A stretch of DNA of 64,000 bases from an uncultured Lachnospiraceae bacterium. Lineage in GTDB: Bacteria; Bacillota; Clostridia; Lachnospirales; Lachnospiraceae. The translations under genes and the position numbers were made by a program. The stretch spans positions 1-64,000 of the forward strand of contig URSA01000016.1 of assembly GCA_900550475.1 (NCBI GenBank), in the 5' to 3' direction. Positions 8,946 through 17,165 of the stretch are shown here, piece after piece. Under the pieces are notes generated by a model. The model did not search any database, had not been told where the DNA came from, and saw nothing but the letters and a program-made list of their open reading frames with translations. Within the stretch, counting starts at the first letter, position 1; every line of letters starts with the position of its first letter.

Positions 8946-10382
8946 ATGGAGAGTGCAATGAGAGAGAACGGTTTGGAAGAAGAAAAGAGCTATGTGGAGG
9001 ATATCGACAGAAGCGTTTATGATATAAAGGATGAGGAGAAGGACGCCTACCGCCTGCACGCCGGTCTGACACCGGAGATCGTGGAGCAGCTGTCGCTTGA
9101 AAAGCATGATCCCGAATGGATGAGGCAGTTCAGGCTGGATTCCCTGAAAATCTATGAGCAGCTTTCGGTTCCCCGGTGGGGGTCGTCCATCGAGGGACTT
9201 GACATGGATCACATTGTGACCTATGTGCGCCCCAATACGCAGATGAAAGCCGACTGGTCGGAGGTGCCGCAGGATATCAAGGACACCTTTGAACGGCTGG
9301 GAATCCCGCAGGCGGAGAGAAAGTCGCTGGCGGGCGTGGGTGCCCAGTATGACTCCGAGCTTGTGTACCACAATGTGAAGGAGGAAGTGGCGGCACAGGG
9401 CGTGATCTACACGGATATGGAAAGCGCGCTGACCGGAGAGTATGCCGACATGGTGAAGTCGCATTTTATGAAGCTTGTGCCGCCGTCGGATCACAAATTT
9501 GCCGCCCTGCACGGCGCTGTCTGGTCGGGTGGCTCCTTTGTGTATGTGCCGAAGGGTGTTTCCGTGGAGATTCCGCTCCAATCCTATTTCAGGCTGAATG
9601 CGCCCGGCGCAGGACAGTTTGAGCATACGCTGATTATTGTGGAGGAGGGCGCCAGCCTGCACTTCATAGAGGGCTGCTCCGCACCCAAATACAATGTGGC
9701 GAACCTGCATGCGGGCTGCGTGGAGCTGTTTGTGGGGAAGAACGCAAAGCTGCGCTATTCCACGATTGAGAACTGGTCAAAAAATATGTATAACCTGAAC
9801 ACGAAGCGGGCAGTGGTGGAGGAAGACGGCACCATCGAATGGGTGTCCGGCTCCTTCGGCTCCCACGTTTCCTACCTGTACCCCATGAGTATTTTGAAAG
9901 GGCGCGGCGCGAAGATGGAGTTTACCGGCGTGACCTTTGCAGGAAAAGGACAGAATCTGGACACGGGGGCAAAAGTGGTACACTGCGCACCGGATACCAG
10001 CTCCTATATGAATACCAGATCCATATCAAAGAGCGGCGGTATCAGCACCTTCCGAAGCTCCGTGGTGGTCACAAAGGAGGCAAAGGGAACCAAGTCTTCC
10101 GTTTCCTGCCAGTCCCTGATGCTGGATTCCGAATCCGGATCCGACACCATCCCCGCCATGGATGTGCGCACGAAGGACGCCAACATCGGGCATGAGGCGC
10201 AGATCGGGCGGATCAGTGACGAGGCGGTGTTCTATCTGATGAGCCGGGGCATGAGCGAGGAGGAGGCAAAGGCGTGCATCGTCAGTGGCTTTGCGGACAA
10301 TGTGTCCAAGGAGCTGCCTCTGGAATACGCGATTGAGATGAACAATCTGATCCGGCTGGAGATGAAGGGCTGTATCGGGTAA
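8946..10382 (+). CDS. sufB: SufB, Fe-S cluster assembly scaffold subunit, 478 aa
   Basis: SufB is the main scaffold on which the cluster forms, in complex with SufC and SufD. The full-length sequence shows the conserved core, including QAERKSLAGVGAQYDSE, VPKGVSVEIPLQ, FIEGCSAPKY, the beta-helix region and the C-terminal GFADNVSKELPLEYA. The gene starts six bases after sufC. The second in-frame ATG at 8958 has GGAGAG in front of it and may be the true start. The order regulator-C-B-DS-U differs from the Bacillus sufCDSUB order. Confidence 0.96.
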   Translation: MESAMRENGLEEEKSYVEDIDRSVYDIKDEEKDAYRLHAGLTPEIVEQLSLEKHDPEWMRQFRLDSLKIYEQLSVPRWGSSIEGLDMDHIVTYVRPNTQMKADWSEVPQDIKDTFERLGIPQAERKSLAGVGAQYDSELVYHNVKEEVAAQGVIYTDMESALTGEYADMVKSHFMKLVPPSDHKFAALHGAVWSGGSFVYVPKGVSVEIPLQSYFRLNAPGAGQFEHTLIIVEEGASLHFIEGCSAPKYNVANLHAGCVELFVGKNAKLRYSTIENWSKNMYNLNTKRAVVEEDGTIEWVSGSFGSHVSYLYPMSILKGRGAKMEFTGVTFAGKGQNLDTGAKVVHCAPDTSSYMNTRSISKSGGISTFRSSVVVTKEAKGTKSSVSCQSLMLDSESGSDTIPAMDVRTKDANIGHEAQIGRISDEAVFYLMSRGMSEEEAKACIVSGFADNVSKELPLEYAIEMNNLIRLEMKGCIG

Positions 10383-10401
10383 GGGAAGGAGATTGTAAAA
10401 T

Positions 10402-12636
10402 ATGGTACAGAATCGTGAATATATAATCAATCAGCTCCCGGCGCCCACATGGAACCGGCTGCAGGTAAATGAGGCGGTGCTGCAGTGGACGGGGGAGACC
10501 GAAGGCTGCAGGATCGATACGGAAAACCTTGTTCTGCGGCAGGAAGCAGAAGCGCCTGCGATCCTGACGGGTGCCGGCGTGGAGGCGGATTCCCTGTTTG
10601 AAAGAGCAGCCGCATGTCAGGTGAACGGACAGCAGGAAAATCCGGTGCGAATCCATATCAGAGGCAGAAAAGAGGAGCAGAGCGCCGGGCTTGTGCGGAT
10701 CACGGCGGAGCCGGAAAACCGTCTCACGGTGGTCATGGACTGCCGGACGGGCAGCAGGCAGGCATCCTTAGCGGTCAGGACACTGGTGCATGCGAAGGAA
10801 AGGTCGCATATTAAGCTGATCCAGATTTTGACGCCGGGACAGGAAAGCGTACTGTTAAGTGACATCGGCGCACGCTGCGAGGAGGAGGCGGAGCTTGAGC
10901 TGTTGCAGCTCTTTGCGGGAAAGGGAAATCTGTATGACGGATGCCGGGTGGATCTTGACGGGGCGGACAGCCGCTTTTCCACGCAGATCGGCTATGTCTG
11001 CGGCGAGGGTCAGCTGCTTGATCTGAATATGGCGGTCAACCATTTCGGGGAGAGAAGCATCAGCGATATCCGGGCGGATGGAACGCTGCTTAACCATGCG
11101 GACAAGATCTTCCGCGGAACCATTGATTTCAAGAAGGGTTCCGCCGGTGCGGAGGGACAGGAGACGGAGAACGTGCTCCTTTTAGGCGATGATTTACGGA
11201 ACAGAACCGTGCCTCTCATTCTCTGCGCGGAGGAGGATGTGAAGGGAAATCACGGCGCCACCATCGGCGAGCTGGATGAGGATACGCTTCTGTATTTTGC
11301 TTCCAGAGGAATCGGAAAAGAGACGGCAGAGAAGATGATGACCCGCGCGAAGCTGGAGCGTCTTTGCAGCCAGATGCGGGATGCCGGGGCGGAGCAGCTT
11401 GCAAAGGAGGCGGTGGAGGAGCTTTTGTTTGACGGCCGTGCCGATTTTCCACTGCTGCAGACGGAAAAGACCTTCTATCTGGACAACGCCGCCACCTCCC
11501 AGAGACCGGTCTGTGTCATGGAGGCGGAGCGCGCTTTCTATGAGCATGACAACGCCAATCCTCTGCGGGGCTTTTATCCGCTAAGCCTGAGGGCGACGGA
11601 GGCGTATGAGGAAGCCAGAAAAACCGTGCAGCGTTTTTTACATGCGGCTGCGCCGGAGGAGATCATATTTACACGCAACACCACGGAAAGCCTGAATCTT
11701 GTGGCGTACAGCTACGGCTTGTCCCGCCTGAAGGAAGGAGACGAGATCGTGGTCTCCATCATGGAGCACCACAGCAATCTGCTGCCATGGCAGATGGTGG
11801 CGCGCACCACGGGGGCAAAGCTGGTGTTTCTGGAGTGCGGGCCGGACGGGGAGATCACGGAGGAGCGGATGGACGCCGCATTTTCCGACCGGACAAGGCT
11901 TGTGGCGGTCACTCATGTTTCCAATGTGCTGGGCAGGGTAAATCCCATTGCCCAGATCGCGGAGAGGGCGCATGTTGTCGGCGCGGTGGTGGTGCTGGAT
12001 GCGGCGCAGAGTGCTCCGCATATGCCGCTTGATGTGCAGGCGCTTGATGTGGATTTCCTTGCTTTTTCCGGACATAAGCTCTTTGGCCCCATGGGAATCG
12101 GCGTGTTGTACGGAAGAAGAAAGCTTTTGGAACAGATGCCGCCCTTCCTCACCGGCGGTGAGATGATCGACAGCGTGACCAGAGAGGGCGCGGTATTTGC
12201 AGAGCTGCCGCACAAGTTCGAGGCGGGCACGGTGAACGCGGCGGGAGCCGTGGGTCTGGCGGAGGCGATCCGCTATATCGAGAGAATCGGCTTTGAGAGA
12301 ATGCAGGAGAGGGAGCTTGCCCTGACAAAACGGGCGATGGACGGGCTTTGCAGACTTCCCCATGTGCATGTGCTGGGCTCGGAGGATGCGCGGGAACACA
12401 CGGGCATTGTGACCTTTGTGGTGGATGATGTGCACCCCCATGACGTGAGCGCAATTCTGGAAGAAGAAGGAATCGATGTGCGTGCCGGACATCACTGTGC
12501 GCAGCCGCTGCTTGCATATCTGGGCGTGCGTTCCGCAACGCGGGCAAGCCTGATGTTCTACAACACGGCGGAAGAAGTCGACGCATTCGTGGACGCGGTG
12601 GCAAGTGTCCGGGAAAGGATGGGCTATGGAGAATAG
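10402..12636 (+). CDS. sufDS: SufD-SufS fusion: scaffold subunit plus cysteine desulfurase, 744 aa
   Basis: Residues 1 to about 345 are SufD-like: beta-helix core and the SufD/SufB C-terminal signature KGNHGATIGELDEDTLLYF (His284). Residues about 352-744 are a complete SufS-type class V PLP cysteine desulfurase: FYLDNAATSQ at its start, MEHHSNLLPW, the PLP lysine in SGHK (Lys559) and the persulfide cysteine in RAGHHCAQPL (Cys699). There is no stop, frameshift or internal start signal at the junction, so this looks like one bifunctional protein that would tether sulfur release to the SufBCD scaffold. The next gene, sufU, overlaps its end by 11 bases. SufS is normally a separate protein of about 400 residues. 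Confidence 0.93.
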   Translation: MVQNREYIINQLPAPTWNRLQVNEAVLQWTGETEGCRIDTENLVLRQEAEAPAILTGAGVEADSLFERAAACQVNGQQENPVRIHIRGRKEEQSAGLVRITAEPENRLTVVMDCRTGSRQASLAVRTLVHAKERSHIKLIQILTPGQESVLLSDIGARCEEEAELELLQLFAGKGNLYDGCRVDLDGADSRFSTQIGYVCGEGQLLDLNMAVNHFGERSISDIRADGTLLNHADKIFRGTIDFKKGSAGAEGQETENVLLLGDDLRNRTVPLILCAEEDVKGNHGATIGELDEDTLLYFASRGIGKETAEKMMTRAKLERLCSQMRDAGAEQLAKEAVEELLFDGRADFPLLQTEKTFYLDNAATSQRPVCVMEAERAFYEHDNANPLRGFYPLSLRATEAYEEARKTVQRFLHAAAPEEIIFTRNTTESLNLVAYSYGLSRLKEGDEIVVSIMEHHSNLLPWQMVARTTGAKLVFLECGPDGEITEERMDAAFSDRTRLVAVTHVSNVLGRVNPIAQIAERAHVVGAVVVLDAAQSAPHMPLDVQALDVDFLAFSGHKLFGPMGIGVLYGRRKLLEQMPPFLTGGEMIDSVTREGAVFAELPHKFEAGTVNAAGAVGLAEAIRYIERIGFERMQERELALTKRAMDGLCRLPHVHVLGSEDAREHTGIVTFVVDDVHPHDVSAILEEEGIDVRAGHHCAQPLLAYLGVRSATRASLMFYNTAEEVDAFVDAVASVRERMGYGE

Positions 12637-13057
12637 AAGCTTTTACAACGAAATTCTGACGGAGCATAATCTGCGTCCGGAGTTCAAGCATGATCTGCCG
12701 GATGCCAATCTGGTGCTGGAGGGTGTAAATCCCAACTGCGGTGATGATATTTTTTTGAAGCTCAAGGTGGTGGATGATGTGATCGCAGACGGCGCCTTTG
12801 TTGGGGACGGCTGTGCCATTTCCCAGGCGTCGGCGGATATCATGCTGGGTATGATCATCGGGAAGAAGAAGGAAGAAGCGCTCCGGCTAGGGGAGCTGTT
12901 CTTTCGGATGATAAAGGGGGAGACGACCCCGGAGGAGACAGAGGAGCTGGAGGAAGCGTCCGCACTCAAGGACATTGCCCACATGCCGTCAAGGGTGAAG
13001 TGTGCCGTGCTGGGATGGCATACCCTTGCCGAAATGTTCAAAGAGCCGGAAGACTAA
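12626..13057 (+). CDS. sufU: SufU, zinc-dependent sulfur-transfer partner of SufS, 143 aa
   Basis: In Gram-positives SufU accepts the persulfide from SufS. The expected ligand set is present: Cys38 and Asp40 (NPNCGDD), Cys63 (GDGCAISQAS) and Cys126 (RVKCAVLGW), matching the zinc-binding Cys/Asp/Cys/Cys of SufU rather than a housekeeping IscU. The start at 12626 lies inside the sufDS stop region after GGAAAGGATG. The first 20 residues (SFYNEILTEHNLRPEF) fit the family start. The gene ends the operon and overlaps the convergent PHP gene by 4 bases. Confidence 0.94.
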   Translation: MENRSFYNEILTEHNLRPEFKHDLPDANLVLEGVNPNCGDDIFLKLKVVDDVIADGAFVGDGCAISQASADIMLGMIIGKKKEEALRLGELFFRMIKGETTPEETEELEEASALKDIAHMPSRVKCAVLGWHTLAEMFKEPED

Positions 13058-13842
13058 GCCTTTTTGGCATGGCGGAGCGCGGAGATCGCGAGCCGGCGCT
13101 TGTAGTAGCGGAAAAGCCCCGCAGCTTTATTGTAGAACCAGAAAGAATACACAAGCACATTGTTTAAGGAGCCGATTTTGTCCTTGGTGGTGTGCGTATA
13201 ATAACAACCGCCGCAGCGCACGGGCTGTTTTGCATTGACGTAGCGGATCAGATCACTTTCCGTCTGTACGGAATCCGGCAGGTCGGTGTATGCCAGACCG
13301 ATGCAGTCCGGCTTGTGGGCGTCGCTGCCGCCGAAGCCGGGAAGATCATATTTTTCAGCAAGCTCCGCTGCCCTTTTGTTGGTCGCGGGGCTTTCGCACG
13401 CGTTGAAGGTTTCCATGAAGTCAAAATTCTTTAATATGTCGGGATTCTTGCGGTAGCGCCGGGAGCGGCAGAAACTTAAGTATTTCTCCCCGCACGGGTG
13501 CGCCGGTCCCAGAATGCCGCCGTAGAAGTGAACCACTTCGATCAGCGCGGTCACGGGGAGTCCCCGCAGCTCCATGAGCGGAAGCTTGGTGTACTCCGGC
13601 AGGATCACCAGAATATGTCCCGCGTCGATGGTATCATACTCAATCCCCTTTAATATGGTAAAATCCCGGAAGGCAGGATCATCCTTATGTTTTTTGTAGT
13701 AACGGTAGGCGTTGTAGGAATTGTGATCGGTCACAAGCATTCCCTGATAGCCCCGGCTCTTTAATTGCTCTACAAAATCGGCAAGCCGGACTTTTCCGTC
13801 CAGCGAGCCTTCCTTGGTGTGGCAGTGCATGTCAAAACGCAT
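13054..13842 (-). CDS. PHP-domain metal-dependent phosphoesterase, 262 aa
   Basis: PHP motifs appear in order: HCHTKEGSLDG near the N terminus, VTDHNSYN, KGIEYD, GPAHPCGEKYLS and GGSDAHKPD. These supply the His/Asp/Glu metal ligands of the trinuclear site. The family hydrolyses nucleotides or small phosphoesters, and the exact substrate is open. The C-terminal 60 residues are basic and unrelated to the catalytic core. It is a single gene, divergent from the decarboxylase beta gene and convergent with sufU. Confidence 0.85.
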   Translation of the reverse strand: MRFDMHCHTKEGSLDGKVRLADFVEQLKSRGYQGMLVTDHNSYNAYRYYKKHKDDPAFRDFTILKGIEYDTIDAGHILVILPEYTKLPLMELRGLPVTALIEVVHFYGGILGPAHPCGEKYLSFCRSRRYRKNPDILKNFDFMETFNACESPATNKRAAELAEKYDLPGFGGSDAHKPDCIGLAYTDLPDSVQTESDLIRYVNAKQPVRCGGCYYTHTTKDKIGSLNNVLVYSFWFYNKAAGLFRYYKRRLAISALRHAKKA

Positions 13843-14008
13843 AATGTTCCTTTCTTCGACGGGATCAATCCCCGTTACAGTTTAGCACAAGAGGACAGCA
13901 TTGTTAAGATTATTTTACATTTGGCGCGAGGTTTTTGCCTTTACATTAGACTGTCCAGAGTTTATAATGTTATGTACCTACAAAACAATTACACATGGAG
14001 GAAAAACT

Positions 14009-15154
14009 ATGAGTTTTCTATGGGAAGGCATATGCGCAGTCACATGGCAGCAGATCGTCATGTATGTGGTGGGCGCAGTGCTGATTTGGCTTGCAATCAA
14101 AAAGGAATATGAACCTTCTTTGCTTTTGCCGATGGGCTTTGGTGCCATTCTTGTCAATCTTCCCGGTGCCAATGCCATCAATCAGGTGCTGGAAGGCGTG
14201 GGAGAGACAAACGGCATCATCCAGTGGCTGTATGAGATTGGAATCGAGGCTTCGGAAGCATTGCCGCTTCTCTTGTTTATCGGCATCGGCGCCATGATCG
14301 ACTTCGGCCCGCTGCTGGCGAAGCCCATCATGTTTCTGTTCGGTGCGGCAGCGCAGTTCGGTATTTTTGCAGCGCTTCTCTTTGCTGTGCTGCTGGGCTT
14401 TGACTTGAAGGATGCGGCATCCATCGGTATCATCGGTGCGGCGGACGGTCCCACATCCCTGCTGGTTTCGCAGGTTCTGCATTCCAACTATATCGGAGCG
14501 ATCGCGGTGGCGGCGTACTCCTACATGGCATTGGTTCCCATCGTACAGCCGGCGGCAATCAAGCTGATCACGACTAAGAAAGAACGCAGTATTAAGATGG
14601 AATACAAGCCCGGCTCCGTTTCCAAGCGGACAAGGATCCTGTTCCCCATCGTGGTGACGATCATCGTGGGCTTTGTGGCGCCCTCCTCGGCATCTCTGGT
14701 TGGCTGCCTGATGTTCGGCAACCTGATCCGCGAGTGCGGCGTATTGCAGAATCTTTCGGATACGGCACAGGGACCTTTGACCAACCTGATCACCCTGCTG
14801 CTCGGTATCACCATTTCCTTCAGCATGAAGGCGGAGGCTTTTGTCAAGGTGGATACGCTTCTGGTTATGCTGATCGGTCTGGCGGCGTTTGTATTTGATA
14901 CCTTCGGCGGCGTTATGTTTGCGAAGATACTGAACATCTTCCTCAAAAAGAAGATCAATCCCATGGTGGGAGCTGCCGGTATTTCCGCATTCCCCATGGC
15001 GTCCAGAGTGGTGCAGAAGATGGCGCAGGAGGAGAACCCCGGCAATATTCTCATCATGCAGGCAGCAGGCGCCAACGTGGCTGGACAGATTTCCTCCGCA
15101 ATCGCGGGCGGTATGATCATCCAGCTTGTAGCACAGTTTGCACAGACTATGTAG
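14009..15154 (+). CDS. Sodium-pumping decarboxylase beta subunit (OadB/GcdB/MmdB type), 381 aa
   Basis: The beta subunit couples decarboxylation of a carboxybiotin to Na+ export across the membrane. The sequence is strongly hydrophobic, with family motifs such as IGIGAMIDFGPLLA, GAADGPTSLLVSQ, AYSYMALVP and MQAAGANVAGQISSA at the C terminus. The start at 14009 follows GGAGG; the longer frame from 13901 lacks a site and would add a non-homologous tail. Only a tiny gamma-type gene follows. The biotin carrier and carboxyltransferase subunits are absent, so the substrate (oxaloacetate, methylmalonyl-CoA or glutaconyl-CoA) cannot be told. Confidence 0.93.
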   Translation: MSFLWEGICAVTWQQIVMYVVGAVLIWLAIKKEYEPSLLLPMGFGAILVNLPGANAINQVLEGVGETNGIIQWLYEIGIEASEALPLLLFIGIGAMIDFGPLLAKPIMFLFGAAAQFGIFAALLFAVLLGFDLKDAASIGIIGAADGPTSLLVSQVLHSNYIGAIAVAAYSYMALVPIVQPAAIKLITTKKERSIKMEYKPGSVSKRTRILFPIVVTIIVGFVAPSSASLVGCLMFGNLIRECGVLQNLSDTAQGPLTNLITLLLGITISFSMKAEAFVKVDTLLVMLIGLAAFVFDTFGGVMFAKILNIFLKKKINPMVGAAGISAFPMASRVVQKMAQEENPGNILIMQAAGANVAGQISSAIAGGMIIQLVAQFAQTM

Positions 15155-15164
15155 GAGGTGGCAC

Positions 15165-15296
15165 ATGAACGCAAATATCTTGGCAGCACTTGAAATCATG
15201 GGATACGGCATGGCAGGCATTTTTGCCGCCATCATCATCATCATCTTCTTTGTCTGGATCCTGCAGAAGCTGGACAGCAAAGGAAAGAAAGATTGA
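15165..15296 (+). CDS. OadG-like small membrane subunit of the decarboxylase, 43 aa
   Basis: This tiny gene follows the beta subunit by 10 bases and has its own strong site (GTAGGAGGTG). It encodes one transmembrane helix (about residues 17-32, Ile-rich) and a basic C-terminal tail ending KLDSKGKKD. That layout matches the gamma/OadG-type small subunits that anchor the decarboxylase complex. The assignment rests on size, topology and context, because sequence similarity over so short a protein is weak. Confidence 0.75.
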   Translation: MNANILAALEIMGYGMAGIFAAIIIIIFFVWILQKLDSKGKKD

Positions 15297-15323
15297 TTTA
15301 AAGTAGAATCCTATTAGCAAGCT

Positions 15324-15361
15324 CAGGCACTGCACCCGTTGGGTACAGTGCCTGATTTTTT
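15324..15361 (+). terminator. Rho-independent terminator of the decarboxylase operon
   Basis: A 14-base stem (15324-15337 with 15341-15354, two imperfections) with a GTT loop is followed by a T run. It lies 28 bases after the last gene. Its right arm contains GGGTACAG, the same octamer that borders the palindromes of the neighbouring array. Confidence 0.85.
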
Positions 15362-15439
15362 CAGCACATAAAACAAATTTCTTTTTCCTGCCGCAAGCAA
15401 CTGCTTTCCGCCATGGCTGGCGGATCAGAAAAGCCGGAA

Positions 15440-15721
15440 GGGTACAGGAGCGCATTTTTGCTGATCTGTACCCGTGGTAAGTGGAAGTCTGGCAGGCTTC
15501 CGGGTACAGGAGAGCGTTTTTGCTGTTCTGTACCCGATTTGAGCGGGAATCCGGCGGGTTTTCGGGTACAGGAGAAGTTTTTGGTCGATCTGTACCCGAT
15601 TTGAGCGGGGAATCGGCGAGTTTTCGGGTACAGAAGCGTTTTTTTGTTCATCTGTACCCGATTTGAGTGGAAATCCGGCGGGTTTTCGGGTACAGAAAAG
15701 CATTTTTGCTGATCTGTACCC
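15440..15721. repeat. 62-bp palindromic tandem array, five copies (array 1)
   Basis: Five palindromes of exactly 34 bases (GGGTACAG, 18 variable bases, CTGTACCC) start at 15440, 15502, 15564, 15626 and 15688, a constant 62-bp period. The 28-base spacers are nearly identical to each other (GATTTGAGCGGG... ending TTTTC) except the first. The variable interior keeps a central T run. All of it lies in the 564-bp gap between the decarboxylase terminator and the peptidase gene; I see no convincing coding sequence there. The same unit recurs at 40905-41062. Confidence 0.95.
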
Positions 15722-15861
15722 GTGGGGGACAAATCTTCATGCGGCAACAACCTTGCCTATGAGCAACACAGACAGGGCAAGATAGACGGTGGAACACTGA
15801 CAGTGCAGGAAAGACAGTGCAACGCAGACAGCGCGATGTAGACATGCCAGACGGGTGGATG

Positions 15862-16320
15862 TCAAAGCGCCGCAGCAGATTCCAGCAGTTTCCTGAGTTT
15901 GTCTCCGAAGCCGTCGGACATGTGCGAAGTGGAAGGGATGTGAAGAAACAAGACAGGACATTCTGCTTTCTGTAACACATACCAATATGCTTCGTTACAC
16001 AGGTACGTGCCAGGAATCTCCGACACAGTATAGGATAGCCCCATTTCATTTGCCAAAGCCAAATAGGGCTCGATATCCATGGAGGAATAGAGCAGCTTGC
16101 CGTCCTTTTGCGCCGCCCGCTCAAAGCGGACGGCATCATGCAAATTCTTATCCAATCCCAACATGAGTATCTTTTCGTAGTTCATAGACAGGGTGTCAAT
16201 ATCACGTTTGATGCCGGGAAAGGAATTTGTAAGATAAAAAGCATCCGCGTGCATCTGGCTGACAAGCTGACAGGATGAATTATTTTTTCCTTTAAAGGCG
16301 ATATATAGTATGTTTGCCAT
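15862..16320 (-). CDS. Short pyroglutamyl-peptidase I-like protein (family C15), 152 aa
   Basis: The motif EIPGTYLCNEAYW (Cys108) matches the active-site cysteine region of pyroglutamyl peptidase I. Glu68 in RFERAA and His127 in FLHIPS lie where the Glu and His of the triad are expected. Length is well under the usual 200-215 residues, mainly through a shortened N terminus and loops. It may therefore remove N-terminal pyroglutamate or act on another small amide. It sits 19 bases after the acetyltransferase on the same strand, behind GAGGAGG. The assignment is from motifs only. Confidence 0.7.
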   Translation of the reverse strand: MANILYIAFKGKNNSSCQLVSQMHADAFYLTNSFPGIKRDIDTLSMNYEKILMLGLDKNLHDAVRFERAAQKDGKLLYSSMDIEPYLALANEMGLSYTVSEIPGTYLCNEAYWYVLQKAECPVLFLHIPSTSHMSDGFGDKLRKLLESAAAL

Positions 16321-16339
16321 ATTAATGCCTCCTCAAGAT

Positions 16340-16780
16340 TTAATGCTCCAGCCGGTATATCTCCAGCCCGTCGCAGATCCCTTTATAGGAAAAGCCCTTC
16401 TTGCAAGCAATTTGTTTTGTGGCTGTCTGCTGCGGCACACACTCTATCACCACATCCTTCTGCTCCTGCTGTGCCTTCCGGATCAACTGATCGGTGAGCG
16501 CTGATGCATATCCGCGCCCCCAGAAGGCGGGGAAGAGAACCCAGCCTATTTCCATGCTTTCGTGGTCATAGGAATGGTATATGACATATCCAATGAATTT
16601 TTCGTGTTCTTCCACAGCATAGATCAAGGGGGAATCCGATAATCCGGCACTGCATAGAAAATGTTCGGTCTGCTCCCGACTGTACGGAGCCTCCAGATAA
16701 CGCATCACCTTCGGATCGGACAGCAGCAGATGCAGCGCAGGGGCATCATCTTTTCTCATTTTCCTGATAATCAGCTCCAT
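16340..16780 (-). CDS. GNAT family N-acetyltransferase, 146 aa
   Basis: The N terminus ELIIRKMRKDDAPALHLLL and the core IGWVLFPAFWGRGYASALTDQLIRKA (acetyl-CoA-binding motif A, here V/I-x-x-x-x-WGRGYAS) identify a GNAT of the RimJ-like/Acetyltransf_3 type. The start at 16780 follows AAGGGGG. An extended frame upstream would run towards the tRNA terminator and lacks homology. It is co-directional with the C15-like peptidase, probably in one transcript. The acceptor is unknown. Confidence 0.85.
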   Translation of the reverse strand: MELIIRKMRKDDAPALHLLLSDPKVMRYLEAPYSREQTEHFLCSAGLSDSPLIYAVEEHEKFIGYVIYHSYDHESMEIGWVLFPAFWGRGYASALTDQLIRKAQQEQKDVVIECVPQQTATKQIACKKGFSYKGICDGLEIYRLEH

Positions 16781-16847
16781 AAAACATTTCCCCCTTGATT
16801 CCGCACACGCAAAGCCCACACATCGCCGTACTCCAAAATCCAACCAT

Positions 16848-16890
16848 GAAAAAAGCCGAAATCCTTTGAACACTCAAAGAATCCCGGCTC
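16848..16890 (-). terminator. Rho-independent terminator of tRNA-Arg
   Basis: A 16-base stem (16854-16869 with 16874-16889, near perfect) is followed on the minus strand by a T run. It ends the tRNA-Arg(ACG) transcript and separates it from the acetyltransferase. Confidence 0.8.
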
Positions 16891-16937
16891 AACGACAATG
16901 CGCGAAAACGCATAAAACGTGCGCAAACGCACAGTAG

Positions 16938-17011
16938 CGTGCGTTAGAGGATTCGAACCCCCGACCTTTTGGTCCGTAGCCAAACGCTCTATCCAGCTGA
17001 GCTAAACGCAC
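16938..17011 (-). tRNA. tRNA-Arg(ACG)
   Basis: A complete cloverleaf is seen on the minus strand: acceptor GTGCGTT/AACGCAC, D arm GCTCAGCTGGATAGAGC, anticodon loop CTACGGA and T arm with GGTTCGAATCC. The discriminator is G, and CCA is not encoded. Confidence 0.95.
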
Positions 17012-17042
17012 ACAACAGATGTAATCACCTGCAACATTAAAT

Positions 17043-17071
17043 ATTTTACATAGAGACCCCGGGATTGTCAA
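17043..17071 (-). promoter_or_regulatory. Promoter of tRNA-Arg
   Basis: On the minus strand, TTGACA (17066-17071) and TAAAAT (17043-17048) have a 17-base spacer. They lie 30 bases upstream of the tRNA. Confidence 0.75.
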
Positions 17072-17165
17072 GGGCTTTTTCAAAGTTTTTTTATACGCAG
17101 ACGAAGGAGGATATGTTATAATCGAGGTAAGATCCGTATTTTCAAAAGAGAGGGCAGAGAGACAA

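Noticed and set aside
13054..13842. Toxin or restriction nuclease in place of the PHP gene
   Set aside because: All PHP metal motifs are in order, and no partner gene is adjacent.
15440..15721. CRISPR array
   Set aside because: Repeat and spacer lengths superficially fit, but the 28-base segments are nearly identical and the palindrome centres vary; no cas genes are present.
15361..16139. Several overlapping open frames through array 1 on both strands
   Set aside because: A 62-bp unit is not a multiple of three, and stop-poor repeats leave many frames open by chance. No ribosome binding sites or domain homology.
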